This document shows positions 15,417 through 23,545 of a stretch of DNA of 57,060 bases, piece by piece (within the stretch, counting starts at the first letter, position 1; every line of letters begins with the position of its first letter). Made by a program: the position numbers and the translations under genes. The notes under the pieces are model-generated. The model had not been told where the DNA came from, did no database searches, and worked only from the letters and a program-made list of their open reading frames with translations. Origin of the DNA: Acidobacteriota bacterium (lineage in GTDB: Bacteria; Acidobacteriota; Vicinamibacteria; Vicinamibacterales; CAVVIG01); contig JAOBWF010000176.1 of NCBI GenBank assembly GCA_025463215.1, positions 1 through 57,060 of the forward strand. The letters run 5' to 3'.

Positions 15417-18087
15417 GTTTCGCGAGGACGGCTTCGCTGGCTTTGAGCATGTCGTCGATCTTTTCGGGCTGTTTCCCGCCCGCTTCGGCGAAATCCGGGC
15501 GTCCGCCGCCGCCGCCGCCGACGATCGGCGCGATTTCCTTCACAATCTGGCCCGCTTTGACACGCGCGGTCAGGTCGGGCGTGACCGCCACGACGATTTG
15601 CACCTTTCCTTCGCTTTCCGACGCGATCACGACGACCCCGCTCCGGATCTTCGCCTTCAGCGAGTCGGCCAGCCCCCGCAGCGCGTCCTTGTCCATATCG
15701 CTGACCTTGCGCCGCGCAAGTGTCACTCCGCCGACGTCGGTGGTGTCGCCGCCGCTGTCGCCTGCCGCGCTGCCGCCGCCCATCGCCAGCCTGGTCTTCA
15801 GCTGCGTGACGTCGCGCGCCAGCCGCTTGGCCTCGCCCTGCAGCTTTTCGATCGCCTCCACCGCCTGCACATCGGTGACGTGCAGCGCCTCGACGATAGA
15901 CCCGAGCATCGCGCGCTGGTGCTGCGCCCACGCCACCGCGCCGGCGCCGGTCAGCGCTTCGATCCGCCGCGTGCCCGCCGCTACGCCGCTCTCCCCGACG
16001 ACCGCGAAGAAGCCGATGTCGCCGGTCGCGCTGACGTGCGTCCCGCCGCACAGCTCCAGGCTGAAGCCGGGGACGCTGACGACCCGAACCTGATCGCCAT
16101 ATTTTTCCCCGAACAGCGCCATCGCGCCCGCGGCGATCGCGTCCTGCGTCGAACGGACCTCGGTCGTCACCGGCGTGTTTCGGGTGATCTGTTCATTGAC
16201 GATCCGCTCGATCCGGTCGATCTCGGCGCGCGTGATCGCCTGGAAATGCACGAAGTCGAAGCGCAGCCGGTCGGGCGCAACGAGAGAGCCCGCCTGCTTG
16301 ACGTGGCTGCCGAGCACCTCGCGCAGCGCCGCATGGAGCAGATGGGTGGCGGTGTGGTTGCGCCGCGTCGCGTTGCGGACATCCGCGTCCACTTCCGCGG
16401 TGACGATGTCGCGGACGCGCAGCTCGCCGGACGTCACCGTGACGCGATGCGCGCGCGGCAGACCGGTGCGGATCCGCGTCAGCCCCTCGACGATCGCGGT
16501 CGCGCCGGTGCCTTCGTTGATGATGCGGCCGGTATCGGACACCTGGCCGCCGGATTCGACATAGAACGGGGTGCGCGCCAGCGCCGCATAGCCCCGCTGG
16601 TTGGTCGCCAGCGCGTCGACCGGCTGCCGGCTGTCGTCGAACAGCGCCACCACCGGCACGCCAGCCACATGCGTCGACGCGTAGCCCTCGAAATGGTCGC
16701 CGGCGCCGGCGAGCGCGCTGCCGATCGGCTCGGCGCCGATCGCGAACTCCTCGCCCTTCTTGCCGCCGAACGTGCTGCCCGCGCGCGCCTTGTCGCGCTG
16801 CCCGGCCATGGCCGCGTCGAACGCTGTCTTGTCGACGGTGACGCCCTGCGTCGCGGCGGTGTCCTCGATGAAGTCGTAGGGAACGCCGAACGTGTCGTAC
16901 AGCTGAAAGGCGACCGGGCCCGGCAGCGTTTTCGATCTGGTGCCGAGCACTTTCGCGATTTCCGCTTCGAGCCGCGGCAACCCGTCGGTGAGCACCGCCT
17001 CGAACCGGTTCTCCTCCGCGAGGATCGACTTCTCGATCATCTCGCGGTTGCGCCGGATCTCGGGGTAGGCGTCGCCCATTTCGCGATCGAGCACGCCCAC
17101 GAGCTGATGCATGAACGGTTCGGTGAACCCGAGGTGCTTGCCGTGCCGCATCGCGCGCCGCATGATCTTGCGCAGCACGTAGCCGCGCCACTCGTTCGAC
17201 GGGATCACGCCGTCGCCAATCAGGAACGTCGTCGCCCGGATGTGGTCGGCGACGACGCGCAGCGAGACGTCGGACGGGGTCATCCCGCCGGTGTAGGTGT
17301 GCCTCGGCGACGCCGACGACAGATAAGACAGCCGGCCGATTTCGGTCAGCAGCGGCATGAACACATCGGTGTCGTAGTTCGACTCCTTGTTCTGCAGCAC
17401 CGCCGTAATCCGCTCGAGCCCCATACCGGTGTCGATGGACGGCGCCGGCAGCGGCGTCAGCACGCCGTTCGCGCTCCGCTCGAACTCCATGAACACGTTG
17501 TTCCAGATCTCGATCTCCGGATCCGCGCCGGTGCCGCCGCGCACGAAGTAGATCTCGGAGCAGCGGCCGCACGGCCCGGTGTCGCCCATCTGCCAGAAGT
17601 TGTCTTCGGCGCCGAGCTCGAGGATGCGATCCGCCGGCACGCCGAGACCGCGCCAGATGTCGTAGGCTTCCTCATCGCGCGGGATGCCGTTCTCGCCCTT
17701 GAAGATCGACACGACCAGCTTGTCGGCCGGCATCTTCCAGACGTCGGTGAGCAGCGTCCAGGCGAAGGGCAGCGCCTCCTTCTTGAAGTAGTCGCCGAAC
17801 GAGAAATTGCCGAGCATCTCGAAGAAGGTGTGATGGCGATGCGACGGCCCGACGTTGTCGAGATCGTTGTGCTTGCCGCTGACCCGCATCACCTTCTGCG
17901 ACGTGGTCGCGCGGGTGTAGTCGCGCGTCTCGCGGCCGAGAAAGAGGTCCTTGAACTGATTCATCCCGGCGTTGGTGAAGAGCAGCGTCGGATCGTCGCC
18001 GGGGACGAGTGGCGAGCTCGGCACCGCGCGGTGGCCGTGCTGCTCGAAGTATTTCAGGAAGGACGCCCGGATCTCGTTCGCGGTCAT
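15391..18087 (-). CDS. alaS: Alanyl-tRNA synthetase
   Basis: An 898-residue class II synthetase that charges and proofreads tRNA-Ala. The catalytic domain opens MTANEIRASFLKYFEQHGHR and contains FTNAGMNQFKDLFLG and SHRHHTFFEMLGNFSFGDYF. The editing domain has HTATHLLHAALREVLG and the zinc motif LCGGTHVSATGDIG. The C-terminal oligomerisation domain ends with GGGGGGRPDFAEAGGKQP. The ATG at 18087 is 6 nt after TAGAAT, so translation is probably leaderless. The last residues (LAPATSI) and stop are encoded by a heptamer array and are not conserved family sequence. Minus-strand neighbour of recX. Confidence 0.98.
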   Translation of the reverse strand: MTANEIRASFLKYFEQHGHRAVPSSPLVPGDDPTLLFTNAGMNQFKDLFLGRETRDYTRATTSQKVMRVSGKHNDLDNVGPSHRHHTFFEMLGNFSFGDYFKKEALPFAWTLLTDVWKMPADKLVVSIFKGENGIPRDEEAYDIWRGLGVPADRILELGAEDNFWQMGDTGPCGRCSEIYFVRGGTGADPEIEIWNNVFMEFERSANGVLTPLPAPSIDTGMGLERITAVLQNKESNYDTDVFMPLLTEIGRLSYLSSASPRHTYTGGMTPSDVSLRVVADHIRATTFLIGDGVIPSNEWRGYVLRKIMRRAMRHGKHLGFTEPFMHQLVGVLDREMGDAYPEIRRNREMIEKSILAEENRFEAVLTDGLPRLEAEIAKVLGTRSKTLPGPVAFQLYDTFGVPYDFIEDTAATQGVTVDKTAFDAAMAGQRDKARAGSTFGGKKGEEFAIGAEPIGSALAGAGDHFEGYASTHVAGVPVVALFDDSRQPVDALATNQRGYAALARTPFYVESGGQVSDTGRIINEGTGATAIVEGLTRIRTGLPRAHRVTVTSGELRVRDIVTAEVDADVRNATRRNHTATHLLHAALREVLGSHVKQAGSLVAPDRLRFDFVHFQAITRAEIDRIERIVNEQITRNTPVTTEVRSTQDAIAAGAMALFGEKYGDQVRVVSVPGFSLELCGGTHVSATGDIGFFAVVGESGVAAGTRRIEALTGAGAVAWAQHQRAMLGSIVEALHVTDVQAVEAIEKLQGEAKRLARDVTQLKTRLAMGGGSAAGDSGGDTTDVGGVTLARRKVSDMDKDALRGLADSLKAKIRSGVVVIASESEGKVQIVVAVTPDLTARVKAGQIVKEIAPIVGGGGGGRPDFAEAGGKQPEKIDDMLKASEAVLAKLLAPATSI

Positions 18088-18093
18088 GCTGTC

Positions 18094-18099
18094 ATTCTA
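18094..18099 (-). promoter_or_regulatory. alaS -10-like TAGAAT
   Basis: TAGAAT on the minus strand, 6 nt before the alaS ATG at 18087. This is the clearest leaderless configuration among the housekeeping genes here. Confidence 0.6.
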
Positions 18100-18186
18100 T
18101 AAGAGCGGACGGGCGTCCGGACGATCGCCGGCCTGCCGACCCAACTCGGATCGCTCGATCGCCTGATCCTCGCCGGTGCCTGACCA

Positions 18187-18645
18187 CTACGAGCGTTTGC
18201 GCTTCGTCCGCAGCGCCTGCATCACCCGGTCCATCTCGAAGCCCTGTCCGACCAGATAGCGGAACAGCCGCTGGAATTCACGATCGTCGGCGATCGTTTC
18301 GCGGCCGCGCAGCCGCTTTCGCAGCGACGACTCCAGCAGCGCCTCGTCGTCGATGTTCTCGAAGACGCTCTCGATCGCCTGCTTCGCGGTGTCCTTCGCG
18401 ATCCCGGCGCGTTCGAGCTGCATGCGGACGCGGACCTTGCCGCGCTTGCGGATGCCGGTCTCCATCCGCGCGATCGCCTCGGCGACGCGCTGATCGTTGA
18501 TCGCGCGCTCCTCGCGGAGCCGCGCGATCGCCTCGTCGATCTCGTCCGCCGGGTACTCCTTGCGCGCCAGGCGCTGGCGCACCTGTTGCTCGGACAGCTC
18601 CCGGCGTCCGAGCATCTTGAGGCCGTCGATGTAGGCAGAAGGCAT
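18187..18645 (-). CDS. recX: Regulatory protein RecX
   Basis: A 152-residue protein made of the three-helix RecX repeats: GLKMLGRRELSEQQVRQRLA, then RLREERAINDQRVAEAIARM followed by KRGKVRVRMQLERAGI, and a last FQRLFRYLVGQGFEMDRVMQAL. RecX binds RecA filaments and limits their growth or activity during recombination and SOS. No recA is adjacent; it sits between pilT and alaS. Length is normal. Confidence 0.9.
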   Translation of the reverse strand: MPSAYIDGLKMLGRRELSEQQVRQRLARKEYPADEIDEAIARLREERAINDQRVAEAIARMETGIRKRGKVRVRMQLERAGIAKDTAKQAIESVFENIDDEALLESSLRKRLRGRETIADDREFQRLFRYLVGQGFEMDRVMQALRTKRKRS

Positions 18646-18681
18646 GGGGGCGACTGGTTCAGCGGCCGCCGGACACGTGCG

Positions 18682-19827
18682 TCACGAACCGAAGCGCGAG
18701 ATGTCCGGGTTCTTCATCGCCGCGTTGGCCATCTGGTCGCGGCTCATGTCGGAGGTGGTCGAGATGCCCTGGACGCGCAGCTTGAACTCGTCGACGCTGC
18801 TCGCCCAGCGCAGCGCTTCCTCATAGGACACGAGTTGCTGCTCGAACAGGCTGAAGATCGACTGGTCGAACGTCTGCATCCCGTACTGCGACGTGCCGGC
18901 GCCGATCGAGCTGTGAATCAGGTGCGTCTTGTCCTTGTCGACGATGCAGTCGCGGATGAACGGCGTGCTGATCAGGACCTCGACCGCCGGTGCCCGGCCC
19001 TTGCCATCGATTTTCGGCATCAGCCGCTGCGAGATGACCGCCCGCAGTACGCTGGCGAGCTGCAGGCGGATCTGTTTCTGCTGGTGCGGCGGAAAGACGG
19101 AGATGATGCGGTTGATCGTCTCGGTGGCGTCGAGCGTGTGCAGGGTCGAGAACACGAGATGGCCGGTCTCGGCGGCGAGCAGGCCGGTTTCGATCGTCTC
19201 GAAGTCCCGCATCTCGCCGACCAGGATGACGTCGGGATCCTGGCGCAGCGCGCTGCGCAGCGCCTGCGCGAACGATCGGGTGTCGACCGACACCTCGCGC
19301 TGGTTGACCATCGACCTGTTGTCGCGATGGAGGAACTCGATCGGGTCCTCGACCGTCATCACGTGCGCGGAACGCGTCTGGTTGATGTAGTCGATCATCG
19401 CCGCCAGCGTGGTGCTCTTGCCGCTGCCGGTCGTGCCGGTGACCAGCACCAGCCCGCGTTCTTCCTGCGCGATGGTCTTCAGCACCGGCGGCAGCCCGAG
19501 CTCGTCGATCGTCCGGATCTGCATCGGAATGACGCGCAGGACCAGGCCGACGGTCCCGCGCTGCTGGAAGATGTTGCAGCGGAAGCGGCCGAGCCCGGGA
19601 ACGCTGTAGGCGAGATCGACCTCCTGCGATTCGGTGAACTTCTGCCGCTGCGTCGTCGACATGATCGCCGTACCCATGGCGACGACGTCCTCGTGATCGA
19701 GCTTCTTGTCCTGGTTGGCCGGCGTCAACGTGCCGCGGACGCGCATCATCGGATAGCTGCCGACCTTGATGTGCAGATCCGACGCGCCGGCGTCGACCGC
19801 GATTTTCAGGAGATCGTTGACGTGCAT
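18682..19827 (-). CDS. pilT: Type IV pilus twitching motility ATPase PilT
   Basis: A 381-residue hexameric retraction ATPase. N-terminal PAS-like domain (VNDLLKIAVDAGASDLHIKVGSYPMMR), Walker A GTTGSGKSTT (131-140), Asp box VEDPIEFLHRD, Walker B DPDVILVGEMRD, His box AAETGHLVFSTLHTLDATET, and the C-terminal PilT signature region (VEVLISTPFIRDCI and YGMQTFDQSIFSLF). It powers pilus disassembly for twitching and DNA uptake, which fits with comEC elsewhere in the window. Other pilus genes are not here. Confidence 0.96.
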   Translation of the reverse strand: MHVNDLLKIAVDAGASDLHIKVGSYPMMRVRGTLTPANQDKKLDHEDVVAMGTAIMSTTQRQKFTESQEVDLAYSVPGLGRFRCNIFQQRGTVGLVLRVIPMQIRTIDELGLPPVLKTIAQEERGLVLVTGTTGSGKSTTLAAMIDYINQTRSAHVMTVEDPIEFLHRDNRSMVNQREVSVDTRSFAQALRSALRQDPDVILVGEMRDFETIETGLLAAETGHLVFSTLHTLDATETINRIISVFPPHQQKQIRLQLASVLRAVISQRLMPKIDGKGRAPAVEVLISTPFIRDCIVDKDKTHLIHSSIGAGTSQYGMQTFDQSIFSLFEQQLVSYEEALRWASSVDEFKLRVQGISTTSDMSRDQMANAAMKNPDISRFGS

Positions 19828-19844
19828 ATTGATTCGGGGGCGAG

Positions 19845-19915
19845 GGGCTCGATGCTAGGCGCTAGCGACCAGCACGTGCGACCAGCACCGAGCGACTGGC
19901 ACCTGGCGTCCGGCC
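19845..19915. repeat. Heptamer array between ilvE and pilT
   Basis: Read on the minus strand it is a run of 7- and 14-nt units such as CGCCAGG-TGCCAGT, CGCTCGG-TGCTGGT, TGCTGGT, CGCTAGC-GCCTAGC. It fills the spacer after the ilvE stop. Confidence 0.6.
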
Positions 19916-20890
19916 CTAGCGCGTCGCTCCCGCGGCCGTGCGCGGTTCGCGCAGCGAGCTCTCCGCCGGATAGACATAGGTCAGCCAGCCGTGTGTATCG
20001 GGTACGTCGCCGTTGATGACGTCGAAGAAGGCCTGTTGCAGCGCTTTGGTGATCGGGCCGCGTGTGCCGGCGCCGATCGTCAGTTTGTCCACCGAGCGCA
20101 CCGGCGTGACCTCCGCCGCCGTGCCGACGAAGAACAGCTCGTCGGCGATGTAGAGCGCCTCGCGCGGGATGATCGACTCGGTCACGGTGTAGCCGAGGTC
20201 GCGCGCCAGCGTCATCACCGAGTCGCGCGTGATGCCGCCGAGGATCGACGACCCGAGCGGCGGCGTGTAGATCATGCCGTCGCGCACCACGAAGACGTTC
20301 TGGCCGCTGCCCTCGCTGATGTTGCCCGACACGTCGAGCGCGATCCCTTCGGCGTATCCGTCGGCGAGCGCCTCCATCTTGATCAGCGCGGAGTTGGCGT
20401 AGTTGGCGGCGCTCTTCGCCATCGCCGGGAGCGTGTTCGGCGCCATCCGCGACCACGACGACACCTTGACGTCGACGCCCTGCTCGAGCGCTTCCTGCCC
20501 GAGGTAGGCACCCCATTCCCATAGCAGGATCGCGGCGTCGACGGGGCAGGTGAGCGGGTTGACGCCGAGCGAGTCGTAGCCGCGATAGAGGATCGGCCGG
20601 ATGTAGCAGGCCTTCATCCCGTTGGCGCGGATGGTCTCGAGCACGGCGCTGTTCCAGCCGGCGAGATCGAGCGCGTAGTCCATGCGGTAAATCTTCGCGG
20701 AGTGCTGCAGCCGGCGCATGTGCGCGTCGAGCCGGAAGCAGGCGGAGCCTTTCGGCGTCGCATAGCAGCGCGCGCCTTCGAACACGCCGCTGCCGTAATG
20801 GATGACATGGGTCGCGATGTGGATGTTGGCGTCCCTCCACTCGACCAGCTTGCCGTTCATCCAGATCTTGCCTGTGCCCGGAAACGCCAT
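19916..20890 (-). CDS. ilvE: Branched-chain amino acid aminotransferase
   Basis: A 324-residue class IV PLP aminotransferase. Signatures: GKIWMNGKLVEWRDANIHIATHVIHYGSGVFEG, IRPILYRGY, PLP lysine in AMAKSAANYANS, EGIALDVSGNISEGSGQNVF and ELFFVGTAAEVTPVRSVD. It makes or degrades Leu, Ile and Val using glutamate. The ATG at 20890 is chosen because AAGGAG lies 8 nt upstream; a GTG nine bases earlier is less likely. It follows the 2OG oxygenase gene by 12 bp, so the two are probably one transcript. A heptamer array follows the stop. Confidence 0.93.
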   Translation of the reverse strand: MAFPGTGKIWMNGKLVEWRDANIHIATHVIHYGSGVFEGARCYATPKGSACFRLDAHMRRLQHSAKIYRMDYALDLAGWNSAVLETIRANGMKACYIRPILYRGYDSLGVNPLTCPVDAAILLWEWGAYLGQEALEQGVDVKVSSWSRMAPNTLPAMAKSAANYANSALIKMEALADGYAEGIALDVSGNISEGSGQNVFVVRDGMIYTPPLGSSILGGITRDSVMTLARDLGYTVTESIIPREALYIADELFFVGTAAEVTPVRSVDKLTIGAGTRGPITKALQQAFFDVINGDVPDTHGWLTYVYPAESSLREPRTAAGATR

Positions 20891-20902
20891 GACGACCACT
20901 CC

Positions 20903-21631
20903 TTACGGCGATTCTATCGCATCTGGCCTTACCCTCCGCCAGGTCACCACCAGCACGTCGCGAGACGCCGGCCGATCCAGGTCGAGCGGCTCGATCGGTG
21001 TGACGCCGTGCGCGACCCGCGCATCGTCGAGCAGCGCCGCATCCAGCGGCGCCGCGAGCGTGAACGCGCCGAGCTCCGCGCCGCTCAGCGCGTGGACCGT
21101 CGTGGTGCCGCTGGCGACGTTCTCGCGGTTCACGAGCAGCACGAGGACGTAATCCACGCCGTCGCGGTGGATGCCTTCCGGCGTCGGCTGCCCCTGTTCG
21201 TCGCGTTGGGCCTGGATGCGGAACTGATGCGCTTCGACGTGCCATGCCCGAGCGGGCGACAGACGTTCGAACAGCCTCCGCGAGAACGCGAGGATGGCGC
21301 GCATGGTGGCGCCGCTGCCGATGGCGTCTTCCATCGGCTCGAACCAGCGGGCGATGCCGCCGTTCAACGCGTTGTAGTCGCGGCTCTGATAATGCGGTTG
21401 ATGCGATGCGCGGAGGATCGATCCCTCGTCGCCGGCGACGAACACCGCGTGGCGTCGGCGCCGATAGCGGCCGCCGTCGGCCATGTAGCGATCGAGCTCG
21501 AGACGATCCCAGCTGTCGGCGAAGGCGTCCCAGTCGGACAGCGCGCCCGCCCGCGTCAGGTACTCCCGCATCGGCGCGGCATGGACGAACGCGTAGCCGT
21601 CGCGCGCGATCGCCGCCGCCAGGGAGTCCAT
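20903..21631 (-). CDS. 2-oxoglutarate/Fe(II) dioxygenase (isoleucine-hydroxylase family)
   Basis: A 242-residue protein with the pattern of the 2OG-Fe dioxygenase family that includes bacterial L-isoleucine dioxygenase. Seen: the iron-binding H155-x-D157 in PTPEGIHRDGVDYV, distal H208 in ARVAHGVTPI, and the AHQFRIQA segment before the double-stranded beta-helix. The metal ligands are intact, so an active enzyme is likely. It is 12 bp upstream of the branched-chain aminotransferase on the same strand, which makes a free amino acid such as Ile or Leu a plausible substrate. That substrate is inferred from family and neighbour only. Confidence 0.8.
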   Translation of the reverse strand: MDSLAAAIARDGYAFVHAAPMREYLTRAGALSDWDAFADSWDRLELDRYMADGGRYRRRRHAVFVAGDEGSILRASHQPHYQSRDYNALNGGIARWFEPMEDAIGSGATMRAILAFSRRLFERLSPARAWHVEAHQFRIQAQRDEQGQPTPEGIHRDGVDYVLVLLVNRENVASGTTTVHALSGAELGAFTLAAPLDAALLDDARVAHGVTPIEPLDLDRPASRDVLVVTWRRVRPDAIESP

Positions 21632-21714
21632 ATCGCCATGCTACGCGCGATGCGGACAGTCAACCGGTCCAGAGACACATTGGACGGTTCGCGCCCGGGT
21701 CCGGCAGGCGTCCG

Positions 21715-22707
21715 TTATTGGCCTTCGCCGCAGAACGGGCAGCGATCGGATCGGGCGTGGAGCGGCTTGCGGCAGTGCCAGCAGAAGCGCGGCAGCGGCG
21801 CTTCGCGCGCCTTGAGGCGGAGATGAATGTCCTGCTGGACGCTGTCGCCGACGACCGGCTCCGGCGTGTCGGCAGACGCGCCGCCGGCGCGCGGCGTCCG
21901 GCGCGAGCTCGTCGATCGCGCCGCCAGCACGTCGTCGAGCAGCTCGCCGGCGCGTTGATACCGGGCCGAGATGTCCGGCGCCATCGCCTTGAGCACGATG
22001 TCGTTGATCGACTTCGGGATTTTCGGGTTCTTCAGCCGCGGCGCGGTCAGCAGCTCCCCCTTCATCAGGCGATCGAGATCGGCCGGCGACGGCGTGTCGT
22101 ACGGCAGCACGCCGGTCATCATCTGATACATGGTGACGCCGAGCGAGTAGATGTCGGAGGCGAACACCGCCTTGCCGTGGAACTGCTCGGGCGCCATGTA
22201 CGGCGGGCTGCCGATCACCGTCGTGCCGTGGGCGGCAATCTCGAGAAAGCGCGAGGTGCCGAAGTCGGCGACCTTGAGCATGCCGCTGTCGGCCACCAGC
22301 ACGTTCGACGGCCGCAGATCGCGGTGCAGCACGCCCTGGCGATGGGCGTGGTCGACGGCGTTGCTGATCTGGCAGGTGTAGTCGAGCGCGCGGGTGACGT
22401 CGAGCGGCCCTTCGCGCGCGATGATCGTCTCGAGCGTCTCGCCGGGGACGAACTCCATCACGATGAAGAAGACGTTCTCCTGCTTCTCCGCGGTCAGGAT
22501 GGTGACGATGTTCGGGTGATTGAGGCTGGCGAGCAGCCGCGGCTCGCGCAGCAGCTCGCCGAAGTCGACCCCCTGCTTGTGCGGAACCTTGAGCGCGACC
22601 TTCTTGTCGATCCAGGTGTCTTCCGCGAGGTAGACCGTGCCGAAGCCGCCGCTGCCGATCGTCGACAGGATCTTGTATTTCCCGATGATCTGTCCGCGAA
22701 AGAACAT
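21715..22707 (-). CDS. Serine/threonine protein kinase with C-terminal zinc ribbon
   Basis: A 330-residue cytoplasmic kinase with no membrane segment. Glycine loop IGSGGFGTVY (17-26), VALK lysine K40, catalytic loop HRDLRPSN (H128-D130; Arg where Lys is usual), DFG D148-G150, and activation segment GSPPYMAPEQ. Residues about 265-300 are a Ser/Ala-rich linker. The tail has a zinc ribbon with CWHC (C309, C312) and CPFC (C323, C326). It should be an active Hanks-type kinase. It is divergent from rsmE, and the four-helix-bundle element fills the space upstream. A TATACT -10 lies 11 nt before the ATG. Confidence 0.92.
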   Translation of the reverse strand: MFFRGQIIGKYKILSTIGSGGFGTVYLAEDTWIDKKVALKVPHKQGVDFGELLREPRLLASLNHPNIVTILTAEKQENVFFIVMEFVPGETLETIIAREGPLDVTRALDYTCQISNAVDHAHRQGVLHRDLRPSNVLVADSGMLKVADFGTSRFLEIAAHGTTVIGSPPYMAPEQFHGKAVFASDIYSLGVTMYQMMTGVLPYDTPSPADLDRLMKGELLTAPRLKNPKIPKSINDIVLKAMAPDISARYQRAGELLDDVLAARSTSSRRTPRAGGASADTPEPVVGDSVQQDIHLRLKAREAPLPRFCWHCRKPLHARSDRCPFCGEGQ

Positions 22708-22718
22708 GCTGTGCGCGC

Positions 22719-22724
22719 AGTATA
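22719..22724 (-). promoter_or_regulatory. -10-like TATACT of the kinase gene
   Basis: Minus-strand TATACT, 11 nt before the ATG at 22707. It lies between the kinase start and the left arm of the four-helix-bundle element. Confidence 0.45.
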
Positions 22725-22756
22725 TCAGAGGGGTTGTGGGATTTTGAGGGGAGAGA

Positions 22757-22941
22757 GGGGTGCGAGGTGCGAGGTGCGAGGTGCGAGGTTGCGAGGTGCG
22801 AGGTTGCGAGGTGCGCGGTGCGCGGGTGCGTGGAGCAGGGCGCGACGTGCGCGGTGCGAGGGTGCGACGTGTGAGGTGCGGCCGTGCGAGGTGCGACGTG
22901 CGCGTGCGAGGGTATGACGTGCGAGGTGCGACGGTTCGAGG
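22757..22941 (+). repeat. Left arm: degenerate (GGTGCGA)n array
   Basis: About 185 bp. It is nearly perfect at the outer end (repeated GAGGTGC), with 8-nt variants (GGTTGCGA), and increasingly diverged toward the gene (GGTGCGCGG, GCGACGTGC). The period is mostly 7 nt. Confidence 0.9.
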
Positions 22942-22942
22942 G

Positions 22943-23371
22943 TTACGTCCGGCTGCGTCGGGCCGTGCGCTTCGTTTGTCGGCGGTCGTCTGGCGTCCTC
23001 AGAAGGTATGACTGCAGGCCGCTCGTCGCTCCGATCGCGCGGTGGGCGAGGATCACGAGTCGTTCGTGCTCGGCGCGGGTAAGGTATTCACAGTCAAAAG
23101 CGTCCTGCAGGTGGTTTTCGGTTTCCATCAGCGAGGCGCGCGCGATCGCAAGAAAGCCCGCAAAGTCGCGATGCGTTTCACGTCCGAACCCCTCCGCGAT
23201 GTTTGATGGTGCCGAGCGTGAGGATCGGCGGATATCTTGGCAGAAATCGCGATCGGCTTTCGCGGGTAGCCTCGCCGTAAATGCAAACACCTCGCACTTC
23301 AGTTCGTGCGCGAGCTGCCAGCAATCGAGCTCCTTATAGTGTCGTGCGACGATGAACGCTGACGCAGGCAC
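22943..23371 (-). CDS. Four-helix-bundle protein (S23/Avd-like, TIGR02436 type)
   Basis: About 142 residues, with GTG 23371 as the likely start because no ATG occurs in frame near the conserved N-terminus. Family pattern: HYKELDCWQLAHELKCEVFAFT (helix 1), then CQDIRRSSRSAPSNIAEGFGRET (helix 2 with the family's SNIAEG motif), FAGFLAIARASLMETENHL (helix 3) and LTRAEHERLVILAHRAIGATSGLQSYL (helix 4). The C-terminus is a basic tail (RRQTKRTARRSRT). Relatives include the protein encoded in 23S rRNA intervening sequences and the Avd accessory protein of diversity-generating retroelements, both of which form oligomers that bind nucleic acid. No reverse transcriptase or variable repeat is present, so a retroelement role is not supported. 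Base composition is less extreme than its flanks. Confidence 0.82.
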   Translation of the reverse strand: MPASAFIVARHYKELDCWQLAHELKCEVFAFTARLPAKADRDFCQDIRRSSRSAPSNIAEGFGRETHRDFAGFLAIARASLMETENHLQDAFDCEYLTRAEHERLVILAHRAIGATSGLQSYLLRTPDDRRQTKRTARRSRT

Positions 23372-23386
23372 GGCGCATGCCGCATA

Positions 23387-23545
23387 GACGCCCCGCACCC
23401 CCCACCCCGCACCCGCACCCCGCACCCGCACCTCGCACCCGCACCCCGCACTCCGCACCCGCACCCCGCACCCCGCACCCCGCACCCCGCACCTCGCACC
23501 TCGCACCCCCGCACCCCCGCACCCCGCACCTCGCACCTCGCACCT
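23387..23545 (-). repeat. Right arm: degenerate (TCGCACC)n array, G-rich on the minus strand
   Basis: About 159 bp of CCCGCAC, CCTCGCA and CCCCGCA units, the inverse complement of the left arm. On the minus strand it contains repeated GGGGTGC blocks in which runs of three to five G are separated by TGC, a good G-quadruplex pattern. It ends at the rsmE -10 box. Confidence 0.9.

Larger units (their letters stand above)
22757..23545 (-). mobile_element. Candidate element: four-helix-bundle gene enclosed by inverted heptamer arms
   Basis: A left arm of GGTGCGA-type units (22757-22941) and a right arm of the reverse-complement type TCGCACC (23387-23545) enclose a single gene. The gene's stop directly abuts the left arm and its start lies about 15 bp from the right arm. 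The layout recalls intervening sequences of 23S rRNA genes, where an S23-family four-helix-bundle gene lies in a hairpin loop; here the element sits in an intergenic region. I see no target-site duplication and no transposase, so mobility is inferred. Confidence 0.45.

Noticed and set aside
15598-18102. An 834-codon frame antisense to alaS
   Set aside because: Shadow of alaS; composition is typical of reversed GC-rich codons.
22760-23011. Arg/Gly/Cys-rich peptides (MRGARCEVRG type) read from the heptamer arms
   Set aside because: A 7-nt repeat is open in several frames by chance; the peptides are pure repeat translation without support.
22757-23545. A CRISPR array
   Set aside because: Units are 7-8 nt in direct contact with no unique spacers, the two halves are inverted, and no cas genes are present.
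22757-23545. A diversity-generating retroelement, suggested by the Avd-like protein
   Set aside because: No reverse transcriptase, template repeat or variable C-type lectin gene in the window.
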